In this document: in pieces, positions 8,765 through 17,686 of the stretch
Numbering within the stretch: position 1 is the stretch's first letter
Layout: every line of letters starts with the position of its first letter
Assembly: GCF_014333615.1 (NCBI RefSeq)
Contig: NZ_JACSCY010000006.1
Coordinates: 1 to 64,000, forward strand
Reading direction: 5' to 3'
Length of the DNA: 64,000 bases
Origin: Hymenobacter citatus
Lineage (GTDB): Bacteria > Bacteroidota > Bacteroidia > Cytophagales > Hymenobacteraceae
Notes under the pieces: model-generated
What the model was told of the DNA's origin: nothing
What the model saw: only the letters and a program-made list of their open reading frames with translations
Database searches by the model: none
Made by a program: the position numbers and the translations under genes

Positions 8765-9541
8765 ATGAAAAGATTAATCAACAAAACGGCCCTCATCACC
8801 GGCTCCGATTCGGGTATTGGCCAAGCCACGGCCATTTTATTTGCCCAGGAAGGCGCTAACATCGTGGTGGTATACCACACCGATGCCGATGGGGCAGAGC
8901 ACACGCGCCAGCAGGTAACACAAGCCGGCCAGCGCGCCCTAGTGGTGCAAGCCGACGTGAGCGATGCCCAACAAGCCGAGCAGCTTTTCAAGCAGGCCTT
9001 GTTGGAGTTTGGCTCCGTAGATATTCTGGTGAACAACGCCGGCGTGAGCGGGGCGCACAAACCTGTGGTGGAGATGCAGCCCGAGGAATTCGAGCAGACC
9101 ATTCGCACCGATTTGTTTGGGCCGTTTTACCTAGCGCGGCTGTTTGCCCAGCACCGCAAGCAGCACGGCGGCAAGGGCAAGATTGTCAACGTCACGTCCA
9201 TTCATGAGGAGGTAGTATCGCCCGGCACGGCCGACTACTGCGCGGCCAAAGGTGGCCTGCGCAACCTCACGCGCACGCTGGCCTTGGAGCTGGCCGAGGA
9301 CGGCATCAACGTCAACAACCTCGCCCCCGGCATGATCCTGACGCCCATGAACCAAAAAGCCCTCGACGACCCGCAAAAACGCGAAGAAGGCGAGCAACGC
9401 ATCCCCATGAAACGGGCCGGCCAACCCGAGGAAATCGCCAAACTAGCCCTGTTTCTGTCTTCCAGTGATTCGGATTACGTGACGGGTTCTACTTACGTGA
9501 TGGATGGCGGTTTCATGCGCATGGTAGCGCAAGGCGCGTAG
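8765..9541 (+). CDS. Short-chain dehydrogenase/reductase (glucose-1-dehydrogenase-like)
   Basis: Classical SDR of 258 residues. Cofactor motif TGSDSGIG at 13-20, NNAGVSG near 92, active-site Tyr and Lys in YCAAKGG, and the C-terminal YVTGSTYVMDGG. The motif pattern and length resemble glucose-1-dehydrogenase-type and 3-oxoacyl reductase-type enzymes; substrate cannot be read from sequence. The frame opens at 8705, but the ATG at 8765 starts right before the first strand (MKRLINKTALIT). Convergent with the TonB-dependent receptor, with a palindrome between them. Confidence 0.88.
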   Translation: MKRLINKTALITGSDSGIGQATAILFAQEGANIVVVYHTDADGAEHTRQQVTQAGQRALVVQADVSDAQQAEQLFKQALLEFGSVDILVNNAGVSGAHKPVVEMQPEEFEQTIRTDLFGPFYLARLFAQHRKQHGGKGKIVNVTSIHEEVVSPGTADYCAAKGGLRNLTRTLALELAEDGINVNNLAPGMILTPMNQKALDDPQKREEGEQRIPMKRAGQPEEIAKLALFLSSSDSDYVTGSTYVMDGGFMRMVAQGA

Positions 9542-9580
9542 TTGGTAGAGTCTTCTCCCATTTGTCACTTAAATTATAGT

Positions 9581-9680
9581 TGTCATCCTGAGCTTGCGAA
9601 GGACCTTCTCACGCTAGAACGAGTCGTTGTTACGAGCATCGTTCTGACGTGAGAAGGTCCTTCGCAAGCTCAGGATGACA
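9581..9680. repeat. Palindromic element, family A
   Basis: Near-perfect 100-bp palindrome between convergent genes. Left arm TGTCATCCTGAGCTTGCG then AAGGACCTTCTCACG; right arm is its complement. The loop contains GAACGAGTCGTTGTTACG ... TCGTTCT, the reference loop orientation. Likely acts as a bidirectional RNA hairpin. Confidence 0.92.
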
Positions 9681-9695
9681 CATTTTTTAACTTCT

Positions 9696-9734
9696 TACCC
9701 TTCCTACCCTCCTACCCTCCTACCCTCCTACCCT
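9696..9734. repeat. 8-bp tandem repeat (CTACCCTC)n
   Basis: About four and a half copies of an 8-bp unit, CTACCCTC, directly after the palindrome and just before the receptor stop codon (9738). Possibly slippage-prone. Confidence 0.85.
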
Positions 9735-9737
9735 AAC

Positions 9738-11987
9738 TTAATCCTCTGGCGCCGTGTGCAGGTCCACCGGGCGGTTTTTGTTGATCGAAATAAGTAGGTA
9801 TACGAACACCATGCGGCGGGCCGAGGGGAGCAGTGGCACGGCGGTGTAGCGGCCGGTAGCGGCGTCGGGCGTGCTGGCGTAGCGGTAGCCGAACACGTTC
9901 TGTCGGCCCAGTATATTGGAGCAGCTCACGTGGATGATGGTGAAATTTTTACGGATTTGCGTGAGGTAGCTCAGGTTCAGGCTCAAGTCCTGGAAGCTGG
10001 GCAGGCGGCCCGCATTGTAGCCTGTGCCAGTGACGGCATCGTAGCGGTTGGGGTCGAAGTAGGCGCGGGGGCTGCCGTAGCTGTAGGTGGCCCCGAATAG
10101 CGTGTGCCACTTATCTACCCAATACTTGCCCACCACCGAGAGATTGTGACGCGCCGCGTAGGTAGGCACTGCCCGTACCGGGTCGAAGTGTTGTTGGCGG
10201 CGGGTGTCGAGCAGGCTGTAGCTCACCCAGTAATCGAAGTTGCGCAAGGTGGTTTTGTCGCGCCAGAGCACGTCCAGGCCGCGGGCGTAGCCGGTGCCGG
10301 TACTGCGGTAGGTAGCGGGGCTAGGCAATTGGTAGGCCAGCGTGGCCGGGTTGAACGCGCCGGGCAGGTCGTAGCGCACTAGGTGGGCATAACGCTTGTC
10401 GTAGGATTCGAGGCGCAGTAGGCGCCGGTGGGCTTCGTACTGGTAGGTGAGCTGGTAGTGACGGGCGCGCTCGAAGCGCAGAGGCTCCGGAGCATATTGG
10501 CCCAGCCGCAACGCGTCGTTGGTGGGCGTTTGGTAGAAGTAGCCCCAGGCGCCGGATAGCTGGCTGTATTGATTGATTTGATAGGCCAGCGCGGCCCGCG
10601 GTGCGGCGTTCCAGCGACCCAGCACCGCCGAGTATTCGGCCCGCGCCCCTACCCTGCCCGCTACCTTGTTGGAGAAGGCAATTTCCGATTCGGCAAAGCC
10701 CGTAGCCCGGCGCTCCGTGAAAGCCAATGCCCGCGTCACGTCGCTTTCCCGAGCTTGATAGTGAAACTGATACCGTTGCGCCAATACTTCCGCGCCCACC
10801 TTCAGATTCCAGTAGGCACTGGCCGAGTCGTTGGTAACCACGGTCCTACCCACCACCGACTGTTCCAGTTCCTGGATGCGCTGCTGGTCGGGTTGGATGT
10901 GCTGGTTGTCGCGAGTGGCGGCGGCGCCGGTTTGCAGGCTCCAGCCGTGGGCCAACGGAGTGCGCCAGGTGGCATTAAGGTAGGCATTGGTGTTGCGCAG
11001 GTCCACGGGTTGCCTACCATCGGCATAGTCGGCGTTGGGCGTGAGTACGGCCATGTGCTGCTGCTGAAACGTCCCATAAATCTTCAACATGCCCATCTCG
11101 CCGGTGCGCTGCCGGGCCGCTACTGAGCCGCTGGCGGCTTGCATCGTGCGCAGAATCCGCTGGGATACCAGCCCAAAGTAGGGCCGCATGTTCATGTAAT
11201 CGGCCGTAACGGCCACCGACGACCGTTCCCACCGCTGCTGCCGCGCCAGCGTCAGCCCACCCAACGACAGCGCCGAAATGCCCGTCTGGGTCTCCTCCGC
11301 CAAATCCACCGACCGCAGCGCCACCACCGCCGACAACGCCTGCCCGTACTCTGCCGAGTAGCCGCCCGTGCTGAACATTGTGCCCTTGAACAAGGTAGGC
11401 GCAAACCGCCCCCGCGCTGGCACCCCGCTGGGTGTGGCGTTATAGGGGCTTTGCAGGGGTAGGCCATCGAGGTACTGCTTGGTTTCGGAGGCCGCACCGC
11501 CGCGCACGAATAGCTGGCCGGCCTCGCCGTTGCGGGTGGTGCCGGGTAGGGTATTCAGGGCGCCGGCCACATCGGCCTGGGCACCGGCAGTGGTCTGCAC
11601 GTCGCGGGCCGAGAAGGTGGTGTTGCGCTTGTCGTCGCCGGCCTCATAGGTACCAGCCGTTACGATTACGTCGCCCAGCTGATTGCGCACAGCCTTCAGC
11701 CTGAAGCTGATCTGATGCGCTTTCCCATCCAGCACCACCGGTTGCTCCTGCGCCACATACCCCAACAGCGAGGCTACCAGCGGCAGCGTGCCAGTTTGGA
11801 TAGTCGTGAACCGGAACCAGCCCAATGTATCGGTGCTGGCCCCGTCAAACGTAGTTTTCAGGAATACGTTCACGCCCGGCAGCGGCTGGCCGGCGGCATC
11901 GCGCACGGTGCCTGTGAGAGTAGTGGTTTGGGCCAGCAGGCGGCCGGCCGTCAGCAACAGGAGCAGCAGTGGTAGCAGTCGTTTCAT
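9738..11987 (-). CDS. TonB-dependent outer-membrane receptor
   Basis: 749 residues. Signal peptide (1-19), an N-terminal carboxypeptidase-regulatory-like beta domain (about 22-105; LTGTVRDAAGQPLPGVNV), a plug domain (GALNTLPGTTRNGEAGQLFVRGG), and a long beta-barrel. It imports a substrate using TonB energy; the substrate is not evident and no SusD partner is adjacent, so it is not a SusC-type importer. Odd point: the barrel does not end at the usual terminal aromatic residue but has a short hydrophilic tail (NKNRPVDLHTAPED). Confidence 0.85.
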   Translation of the reverse strand: MKRLLPLLLLLLTAGRLLAQTTTLTGTVRDAAGQPLPGVNVFLKTTFDGASTDTLGWFRFTTIQTGTLPLVASLLGYVAQEQPVVLDGKAHQISFRLKAVRNQLGDVIVTAGTYEAGDDKRNTTFSARDVQTTAGAQADVAGALNTLPGTTRNGEAGQLFVRGGAASETKQYLDGLPLQSPYNATPSGVPARGRFAPTLFKGTMFSTGGYSAEYGQALSAVVALRSVDLAEETQTGISALSLGGLTLARQQRWERSSVAVTADYMNMRPYFGLVSQRILRTMQAASGSVAARQRTGEMGMLKIYGTFQQQHMAVLTPNADYADGRQPVDLRNTNAYLNATWRTPLAHGWSLQTGAAATRDNQHIQPDQQRIQELEQSVVGRTVVTNDSASAYWNLKVGAEVLAQRYQFHYQARESDVTRALAFTERRATGFAESEIAFSNKVAGRVGARAEYSAVLGRWNAAPRAALAYQINQYSQLSGAWGYFYQTPTNDALRLGQYAPEPLRFERARHYQLTYQYEAHRRLLRLESYDKRYAHLVRYDLPGAFNPATLAYQLPSPATYRSTGTGYARGLDVLWRDKTTLRNFDYWVSYSLLDTRRQQHFDPVRAVPTYAARHNLSVVGKYWVDKWHTLFGATYSYGSPRAYFDPNRYDAVTGTGYNAGRLPSFQDLSLNLSYLTQIRKNFTIIHVSCSNILGRQNVFGYRYASTPDAATGRYTAVPLLPSARRMVFVYLLISINKNRPVDLHTAPED

Positions 11988-12125
11988 CGGGCAGTAGTAA
12001 AGTGATGCCCAAAAGTGCGCGGCGACTACCGGGCAGGAAATTTACTGTTGCTGAAGTGTTGGATTAGGGGAATGAAGGGTAGGGAGAGATAGGCAAAGCT
12101 ATTTTTCAACTTCGAAAATGCTACC

Positions 12126-12227
12126 TGTCATCCTGAGTGCAGCGAAGGACCTTATCATGCGAGAACAAGTCGTTGTTATGTCGGTCGTTCATGCGTGATA
12201 AGGTCCTTCACTGCGTTCAGGATGACA
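12126..12227. repeat. Palindromic element, family A (arms drifting)
   Basis: Left arm TGTCATCCTGAGTGCAGCG and right arm CACTGCGTTCAGGATGACA share the private T of GAGTGCAG but differ at one further position, so the arms are no longer perfectly complementary. The loop GAACAAGTCGTTGTTATG is in reference orientation. It lies between gldG and the receptor gene (tandem, minus strand). Confidence 0.88.
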
Positions 12228-12241
12228 CGGTAATCGAGACA

Positions 12242-13951
12242 TTAAAACCGCGCGTAGCGCCGCTTGCGCCACCACGCCCTACCCAAACCAAACGCGGCTA
12301 GCAGGGCCAGCGGCGCCACCAGATTCAGCAGTTGCCAGCGCTGGCGCTGTTCGGCTACTTTCACTTTATCCAAGGGGCGGAGGGTGATTTGCTTACCGCG
12401 CACAGCGATGAGGCCGGTTTCGTCGAGGAGATAATCCACAGCGTTCAGCACTAGCTCGCGGTTGGCAAATTCGGTGTTAGCGAGGCGGTCGTAGCCGAGG
12501 CGGAAGGGGTTGCCGGTTTTCGGGTCCACGTCGTTGCGCACGAAGTCACCGTCGGGAATAACCAGCAGCTTGGCGGGCTTGGCCAGGGGCGACTTTTCGG
12601 GCTGGAACTGTGTGGTGCCGGGCTGGGCGCGGTTGGCGTAGAGCGAACGGAACTGCCCTTCCAGCAGGTAGCCCACCGGCTCGAAGCGCTCCTTATACAG
12701 CTTCGGATCAGGCGGTAGGCGGGCGTCGTTGAGGTTGACGGGCACGGGCGCGGGCAGCACGCGGGTATAGCGCGAGGTGAATAGCAGCGGCGTCTTGCGG
12801 ATGCCCACGGCCTTCACCGTGTCAATGCTGCTCACAAACTTGGTGTACACCGCATCGAGGTTGCGGGTGATGGGGTGCTGGCTGAAGTTGTTGATGAGGG
12901 GGTAGAACTGCCAGGGCAGCGGCTCTACTTGCGGCTTGTCGCCCAGGGTGCCCGTCACCAGCGGAATCACGCCGGAGTTGAGGTCCAGCATCAAATCAGG
13001 ATTGATGCGCACGCCGTACTTGAACAGCATGTCTTCCAGGTTCAGCTGCAACGGAAACGAGAGCATGCCGCCGCGGTTGGCGCTGTCGAGGTTCACGCGC
13101 ATGGCATCCACGAAAAACAGCGTGCTGCCGCCCTGCGTGATGAATTGATCGAGCTTGAACTTCTCTTCCTCGGTATACGCCGTGGCGGGCTTGGCCACGA
13201 TGATAGCATCGAGCGGGCGCAGGTCGCGCACCTTCGTCAGGTTCACTCGGAATACGTCGTAATTCTGACGCAAGGAGCCAATCAGGTCGCCGGCTTCGGC
13301 GTTGTCCAACTCACCGTGGCCTTCCACGATGCCGATGCGCTTGCGCTGACTGGGCTCTAGGCGCCGGATGGCGCTGGCCAGCTCATATTCCAGTCCCTCA
13401 ATGCTTTGGTTGAGACGCACGTCGGCGGGGGCGGCCTGGTTGCCGCGCAGCAGCAGCACCGGCAGCTCCTGCGTGCCTACCGACACGGTAGCCCACGGAA
13501 AGATGATTTTCTCGACGCGCTTGCCGTTCTCATTGGCGCCCAGGTTGGTAGGGCGTAGGCCTTTCTTGAGTAGGGTCTCGTAGTACTGATTGCGGGCCTG
13601 CTCGGTGCCCGCCGCCGAGGGGTCCACGAATACGTAGTGCAGGTTGCTCCCCCCGTATATCTGCATTTCGTTCAGGGTCTCGCGGGTGGCCTGCTGCAAG
13701 CGCCGGAACGCGGGCGGAAAGTCGCCATCCAGGTACACCGTAATGGTGACGGGCTGCCTCAGATTCTCCAGCAGCTGCTTGGTAGCCGGCGACATAGAGT
13801 AGCGCTTCTCCTCCGTCAGATCGACACGAAAAAAGAATTGCTGGGCCAGGAAATTGAGCAGCAGCAACGCGCCAATCACCACGAAAAAGGTGGTTAGGTC
13901 GCGGCGTTTGCGGGAGGTGGCAGGGGTAGAAACAGATTCAGACGAAGCCAT
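12242..13951 (-). CDS. gldG: Gliding motility-associated ABC transporter substrate-binding protein GldG
   Basis: About 569 residues. N-terminal membrane anchor (about 22-42), then LTEEKRYSMSPATKQLLENL, the sequence around which GldG proteins are recognised, a long periplasmic region of the ABC-type uncharacterised transport family, and a second membrane segment close to the C terminus (about 540-560) followed by RRKRYARF. GldA, GldF and GldG form an ABC transporter needed for gliding in Flavobacterium johnsoniae. Start chosen at the ATG 13951; an in-frame start at 13972 adds seven residues. It is third in the gldA-gldF-gldG unit. Confidence 0.9.
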   Translation of the reverse strand: MASSESVSTPATSRKRRDLTTFFVVIGALLLLNFLAQQFFFRVDLTEEKRYSMSPATKQLLENLRQPVTITVYLDGDFPPAFRRLQQATRETLNEMQIYGGSNLHYVFVDPSAAGTEQARNQYYETLLKKGLRPTNLGANENGKRVEKIIFPWATVSVGTQELPVLLLRGNQAAPADVRLNQSIEGLEYELASAIRRLEPSQRKRIGIVEGHGELDNAEAGDLIGSLRQNYDVFRVNLTKVRDLRPLDAIIVAKPATAYTEEEKFKLDQFITQGGSTLFFVDAMRVNLDSANRGGMLSFPLQLNLEDMLFKYGVRINPDLMLDLNSGVIPLVTGTLGDKPQVEPLPWQFYPLINNFSQHPITRNLDAVYTKFVSSIDTVKAVGIRKTPLLFTSRYTRVLPAPVPVNLNDARLPPDPKLYKERFEPVGYLLEGQFRSLYANRAQPGTTQFQPEKSPLAKPAKLLVIPDGDFVRNDVDPKTGNPFRLGYDRLANTEFANRELVLNAVDYLLDETGLIAVRGKQITLRPLDKVKVAEQRQRWQLLNLVAPLALLAAFGLGRAWWRKRRYARF

Positions 13952-13979
13952 AAGCGGCAGATTGTAACTCAATTACGAC

Positions 13980-14099
13980 TGTCATCCTGAGCATGTGGCG
14001 CATCAAGCCAGTGTCGAAAGACCTTCTCACGCTAGAACAACAGGCGTCACAACGACTCGTTCTACGGGCATAAGGTCCTTCGCAAGCTCAGGATGACAT
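13980..14099. repeat. Palindromic element, family A with insertion in left arm
   Basis: Fills the gldF-gldG gap. The left arm carries an extra GCATGTGGCGCATCAAGCC stretch absent from the right arm. Very similar extra bases (GCATGTTGCGCATCAAGC) occur in the left arm of the family B element at 29588. The loop is in reverse orientation. Confidence 0.88.
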
Positions 14100-14128
14100 A
14101 CTTATTTCACTTCTATTTTACTTACCAT

Positions 14129-14854
14129 TTACCAATTCCTACTCCGCAAGGCCAGCCGCGTAGCCCATAGCATGGCTACTATCACGCTCACGAAATACAG
14201 CAAATCGCGGGAGTCGATGAGGCCTTTGCTCAGGTCGCGGTAGTGGGCGGCAATGCCTAGTTGGCTGATGTAGTAAGCCGTGCTACCCTCAAACACCGAA
14301 GCAAGCGAATCAAAGCCTGTATACACTAAGAAGCACCCCACCACCGCCACCAGAAAGGCAATAATCTGGTCGCGGGTGATGGCGGAGGCGAAGATGCCGA
14401 TGGCCGCAAACACCGCCGCCAGCAGCCCCAGCCCCAGGTAGGAGCCCACCGTGGCGGCCGAGTCGATGTTGCCCTCGGGGTTGCCCAGCTGGTACACCGA
14501 GTAGTAATAGAGCAGGGTAGGCACCAGCGCCAGCAGTGCCAACAGCAAGCACGCCAGATATTTACCGCCAATAATCTGCCCATCCGTGAGCGGGCGCGTG
14601 AGCAGTAGCTCGATGGTGCCGGCCTTCTTCTCTTCCGCAAACGTGCGCATGGTGATGGCCGGAATCAGGAACAGGAAAATCCAGGGCGCGGTGTTGAACA
14701 GCGTTTGCAGGTCGGCGTAGCCGTAATCAAGCACCGAGCTATCGGGGAATACCCACACAAACAGCCCCGTAGCCACCAGAAATACGCCAATAACGACGTA
14801 GGCAACGGGCGAGCTGAGGAAGGCGTTGAATTCTTTGCGGAGAATGGAATACAT
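14129..14854 (-). CDS. gldF: Gliding motility-associated ABC transporter permease GldF
   Basis: 241 residues with six hydrophobic helices. The LRKEFNAFLSSPVAYVVIGVF start and the FAEEKKAGTIELLLTRPLTD stretch are typical of GldF and related ABC-2-type permeases. It forms the membrane channel with GldG and is energised by GldA. ATG 14854 follows the element in the gldA-gldF gap. Convincing by sequence and by position between gldA and gldG. Confidence 0.93.
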   Translation of the reverse strand: MYSILRKEFNAFLSSPVAYVVIGVFLVATGLFVWVFPDSSVLDYGYADLQTLFNTAPWIFLFLIPAITMRTFAEEKKAGTIELLLTRPLTDGQIIGGKYLACLLLALLALVPTLLYYYSVYQLGNPEGNIDSAATVGSYLGLGLLAAVFAAIGIFASAITRDQIIAFLVAVVGCFLVYTGFDSLASVFEGSTAYYISQLGIAAHYRDLSKGLIDSRDLLYFVSVIVAMLWATRLALRSRNW

Positions 14855-14868
14855 AGAGTAAGAAAGGC

Positions 14869-14970
14869 TGTCATCCTGAGCGGAGCGAAGGACCTTCTCA
14901 CGCTGGAACGAATCATTATTACGCTTTTCGTTCCAGCGTGAGAAGGTCCTTCGCTCCGCTCAGGATGACA
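14869..14970. repeat. Palindromic element, family A
   Basis: Almost perfect palindrome in the gldA-gldF gap. Both arms carry the private variant GAGCGGAGCGAAGG, which differs from the neighbouring copies. Even the inner stem (TCACGCTGGAACGA with its complement) is conserved. Confidence 0.93.
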
Positions 14971-14984
14971 GAAAAATAGACATT

Positions 14985-15893
14985 TTACTTTGTCAAATTC
15001 TTAAACACCTGCTCCAGGGACTGCTCTTCCTGTCTTAGTCCCAGCAGCACCCAGCCCTGGTCGGCGGCGAGGCGGGAGATACTGCCGCGCAGGTCGGGGC
15101 CGGCGGCGCGGATGCGGTAAGTAGCGGGCGATGCGTCGGCCTCCACGGCCAAGATGCCGGGTAGGGCGCGCAGGGGCGCAGGGTCAATGGGCTGCTCAAA
15201 CTCGGCTCGAATTAGGGTTTCGCCTTTTGTGCCAGCACCCAAATCAGCCACGGGTGAATCGGCCACTAGCTGCCCGCGGTTGATAATAACCACCCGGCTG
15301 CACAGGGCCGTAACTTCAGGCAGGATGTGCGTGGAGAAAATTACCGTTTTGTCCTCCCCTACCTCCCGAATCAAGGTGCGAATTTCGCCGATTTGATTGG
15401 GGTCGAGGCCCGTGGTAGGCTCGTCGAGGATGAGCACGCCGGGGTCGTGGATGAGGGCCTGGGCTAAGCCTACCCGTTGCCGGTAGCCTTTCGACAACGC
15501 CCCGATTTGCTTGTTCTGCTCGCGCCCCAGCCCTACCCTATCCACCATTTGCTGCACGCGGCGGCGCAGCTCACTACCCTTCAACCCGTGCACCGAGCCG
15601 ATGAATTCGAGGTACTCATGCACGTACATGTCCAGGTAGAGAGGGTTGTGCTCGGGTAGGTAGCCCACGCGGCGGCGCACTTCCAGGGGCTGCTCCGTCA
15701 CGTCAAAACCCGCCAGCTTCACGGTGCCGGCCGAGGGCGGCAGGTAGCCAGTGGCAATCTTCATGGTAGTGGATTTGCCGGCCCCGTTCGGCCCCAGAAA
15801 CCCCAGGATTTCGCCTTTGCCCGCCGTGAAGCTGATGTTGTTCACGGCGTTTTGCGCGCCGTAGGTTTTTGTGAGTTTCTCGACTTCTACCAT
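14985..15893 (-). CDS. gldA: Gliding motility-associated ABC transporter ATP-binding protein GldA
   Basis: 302 residues. Walker A GPNGAGKST near 35-43, Q-loop region LPEHNPLY, signature LSKGYRQRVGLAQAL, Walker B VLILDEPTTGLDPNQ and the switch His in FSTHIL. The C-terminal 80 residues are the extra domain seen in GldA-type ATPases. It powers the GldF/GldG transporter. It is the first gene of the gldA-gldF-gldG unit; in F. johnsoniae gldA lies apart from gldFG, whereas here they are contiguous. Confidence 0.92.
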   Translation of the reverse strand: MVEVEKLTKTYGAQNAVNNISFTAGKGEILGFLGPNGAGKSTTMKIATGYLPPSAGTVKLAGFDVTEQPLEVRRRVGYLPEHNPLYLDMYVHEYLEFIGSVHGLKGSELRRRVQQMVDRVGLGREQNKQIGALSKGYRQRVGLAQALIHDPGVLILDEPTTGLDPNQIGEIRTLIREVGEDKTVIFSTHILPEVTALCSRVVIINRGQLVADSPVADLGAGTKGETLIRAEFEQPIDPAPLRALPGILAVEADASPATYRIRAAGPDLRGSISRLAADQGWVLLGLRQEEQSLEQVFKNLTK

Positions 15894-15925
15894 GAATCAG
15901 TTACCAGTTATCGAGTGTAAAAATA

Positions 15926-16033
15926 GAACGTCATTTCGACCAACGGGAGAAATCTCGCATGCTCCCGATAATTTCCTGTTAATTGAGATTAGCGCTGCAC
16001 GCGAGATTTCTCCCGTTGGTCGAAATGACGTTC
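15926..16033. repeat. Palindromic element, family C
   Basis: A different sequence family: GAACGTCATTTCGACCAACG ... CGTTGGTCGAAATGACGTTC, with inner GGGAGAAATCTCGC and its complement. It lies upstream of gldA and downstream of the dehydrogenase gene. Another copy of this family is at 56278. Confidence 0.92.
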
Positions 16034-16045
16034 ACAATTCGCAAC

Positions 16046-16735
16046 TCACTTCGGCATCGACGGCCGCATCTGAATCTCCGACACCATTGTGGCCTTGGGT
16101 GCTTCCAGGGCGTGCACAATGGCCTCGGCAATATCCTCGGGCTGCATTTTGTGGGGGTCGGGCTCCTGGCCGGCCTTCATTCCACCAAAATTGGTTTCCA
16201 CCGAGCCGGGCATCACGCACGTAACGCGCACGCCATCCTGGCGCACCTCTTTAAATAGGGCATCGGAGAAGCCACGCACCGCAAACTTAGTGGCGCAGTA
16301 GCCCGCCATACCGGCCGAGCCGGCCGTACCGGCTAGCGAGGCCACGTTGATGATGTGGCCTTCGCCTTGCTCCTTCATGCGCGGCAGCACGGCTTTGGTG
16401 CAATAAAAAACGCCGTGCACGTTGGTGTCGAACATGGCGCGCCACTCCTCCGACGAGAAGCCGTCGATGTTGCCCATGTTGCCGATGCCGGCGTTGTTGA
16501 CAAGTATTTGCGCCGCGTCCAGCTTGTCGATAGTGGCAGAGTAGGCTTGCAGTACCGACTGCTCATCCTGCACGTTGCACTCGAAAAAATGGAAGTCTTC
16601 GTGCTGCAACTCGTCGGGGGCCGAGCGGCTCCAACCGGCTACTATGGCACCTTTGGCCAGCAGTGCCTCGGCGGTGGCCTTGCCAATGCCTTTGCTGCCC
16701 CCTGTGATTATCGCTACCTTGCCACGTAAGTCCAT
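16046..16735 (-). CDS. Short-chain dehydrogenase/reductase
   Basis: 229-residue SDR: cofactor motif TGGSKGIG, NNAGIGNMG, and YCATKFAVRGFSDAL with active-site Tyr/Lys. The start at 16735 (MDLRGKVAIITGG) is preferred to the longer frame to 16774. It is divergent from the GIN-domain lipoprotein. A -7-like TTAACTTGCGG lies on the minus strand at about 16773-16784. Substrate unknown. It resembles the SDR at 17687-18400. Confidence 0.85.
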   Translation of the reverse strand: MDLRGKVAIITGGSKGIGKATAEALLAKGAIVAGWSRSAPDELQHEDFHFFECNVQDEQSVLQAYSATIDKLDAAQILVNNAGIGNMGNIDGFSSEEWRAMFDTNVHGVFYCTKAVLPRMKEQGEGHIINVASLAGTAGSAGMAGYCATKFAVRGFSDALFKEVRQDGVRVTCVMPGSVETNFGGMKAGQEPDPHKMQPEDIAEAIVHALEAPKATMVSEIQMRPSMPK

Positions 16736-17521
16736 ATGCCTGTGTTGATGTTTCAGATTGCGTTTCAGCCGCAAGTTAACGGCCCTACCCGGCTTTTACG
16801 CAGTATGCTGGCTGGCAGCCTGCTTTTATTGCTAGCCGCCTGCGGCGACGGGCACGAAACCGATTGCTTGAAAAGCACCGGCCGCATCACCACCGAGCGC
16901 CGGGAAGTACCGGCTTTCGAGCAGCTGTATATTCACGACAACGTGGAAGTGGTGCTGGTGCAGGACTCCGTGACGTATGCCGAGGTGCGCACCGGCAAAA
17001 ATCTGCAAGAAGACATTGAGCTGACTACCGCAGGCAATCAATTGATTATCCGCAACACCAGCCGCTGCAACTGGACGCGCCGCTACGATACCCCGCGCGA
17101 AATAACCCTGCATACTCCTTCGGTGCTAGATGTTTTGCAGTTTGATCAAAGCTCCCTCCACATCCCGGCCCCCTTTCGGGCCGACCGGTTTTTCTACCAC
17201 TTCCTGGGTGCCGGCGAGGCTGACCTCAATCTGGACGTGCAGTACCTGAATATGGATATGTACGAGCTGGGCGACGTGACCCTTCGCGGCACTGTTGCCG
17301 GCGATGCCGTAACGCTACTGGGTGGCAGCGGCACCCTCCGCGCCACCGAGTTGGTAGCACGTAACCTCACCTTGCAAACCACCCGCAGTAGTATCGGCGA
17401 TGCGCATGTGCGCGCTACGGGCACGCTGGGCATCGACCACGCCGGTGCAGGTACTGTTTTCTACCGCGCCCCTACCCACCACGTGGAGGTAACGGGCAAA
17501 GGCAATGCGGTGGCTGAGTAG
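16736..17521 (+). CDS. Lipoprotein with GIN domain (DUF2807)
   Basis: Exported lipoprotein: hydrophobic stretch with lipobox LLAAC (Cys near residue 35 of the longest form), then a head GIN domain, an adhesin-like beta-helix fold, with FEQLYIHDNVEVVLVQD and repeated short strands to the end. The start is uncertain. ATG 16736 abuts the divergent dehydrogenase start, while 16748 or 16805 would leave a promoter gap; 16805 would give a short signal lacking positive charge. GIN-domain proteins are common in Bacteroidota and lack a settled function. Confidence 0.78.
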   Translation: MPVLMFQIAFQPQVNGPTRLLRSMLAGSLLLLLAACGDGHETDCLKSTGRITTERREVPAFEQLYIHDNVEVVLVQDSVTYAEVRTGKNLQEDIELTTAGNQLIIRNTSRCNWTRRYDTPREITLHTPSVLDVLQFDQSSLHIPAPFRADRFFYHFLGAGEADLNLDVQYLNMDMYELGDVTLRGTVAGDAVTLLGGSGTLRATELVARNLTLQTTRSSIGDAHVRATGTLGIDHAGAGTVFYRAPTHHVEVTGKGNAVAE

Positions 17522-17556
17522 AGCAGTTGTATGACGCCCATGGTTGTCAAAAGAAC

Positions 17557-17662
17557 GGTCATGCTGAGCGCAGCGGAGTCGAAGCATCTCTACCGTAAGT
17601 AATTCCTACCGATAGCAACGAAGCGGTAAAGATGCTTCGACTCCGCTGCGCTCAGCATGACC
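17557..17662. repeat. Palindromic element, family B
   Basis: Between convergent genes. Arms GGTCATGCTGAGCGCAGCGG ... CCGCTGCGCTCAGCATGACC with inner GTCGAAGCATCT and complement. Differs from family A at the conserved GTCATGCTGAGC and GAAGCATCT positions. Confidence 0.92.
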
Positions 17663-17686
17663 ACCTATCATTTTTATGCCCTCCAC

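Noticed and set aside
12242-13951. Frameshift or truncation in gldG
   Set aside because: Full length with both membrane segments present; nothing broken.
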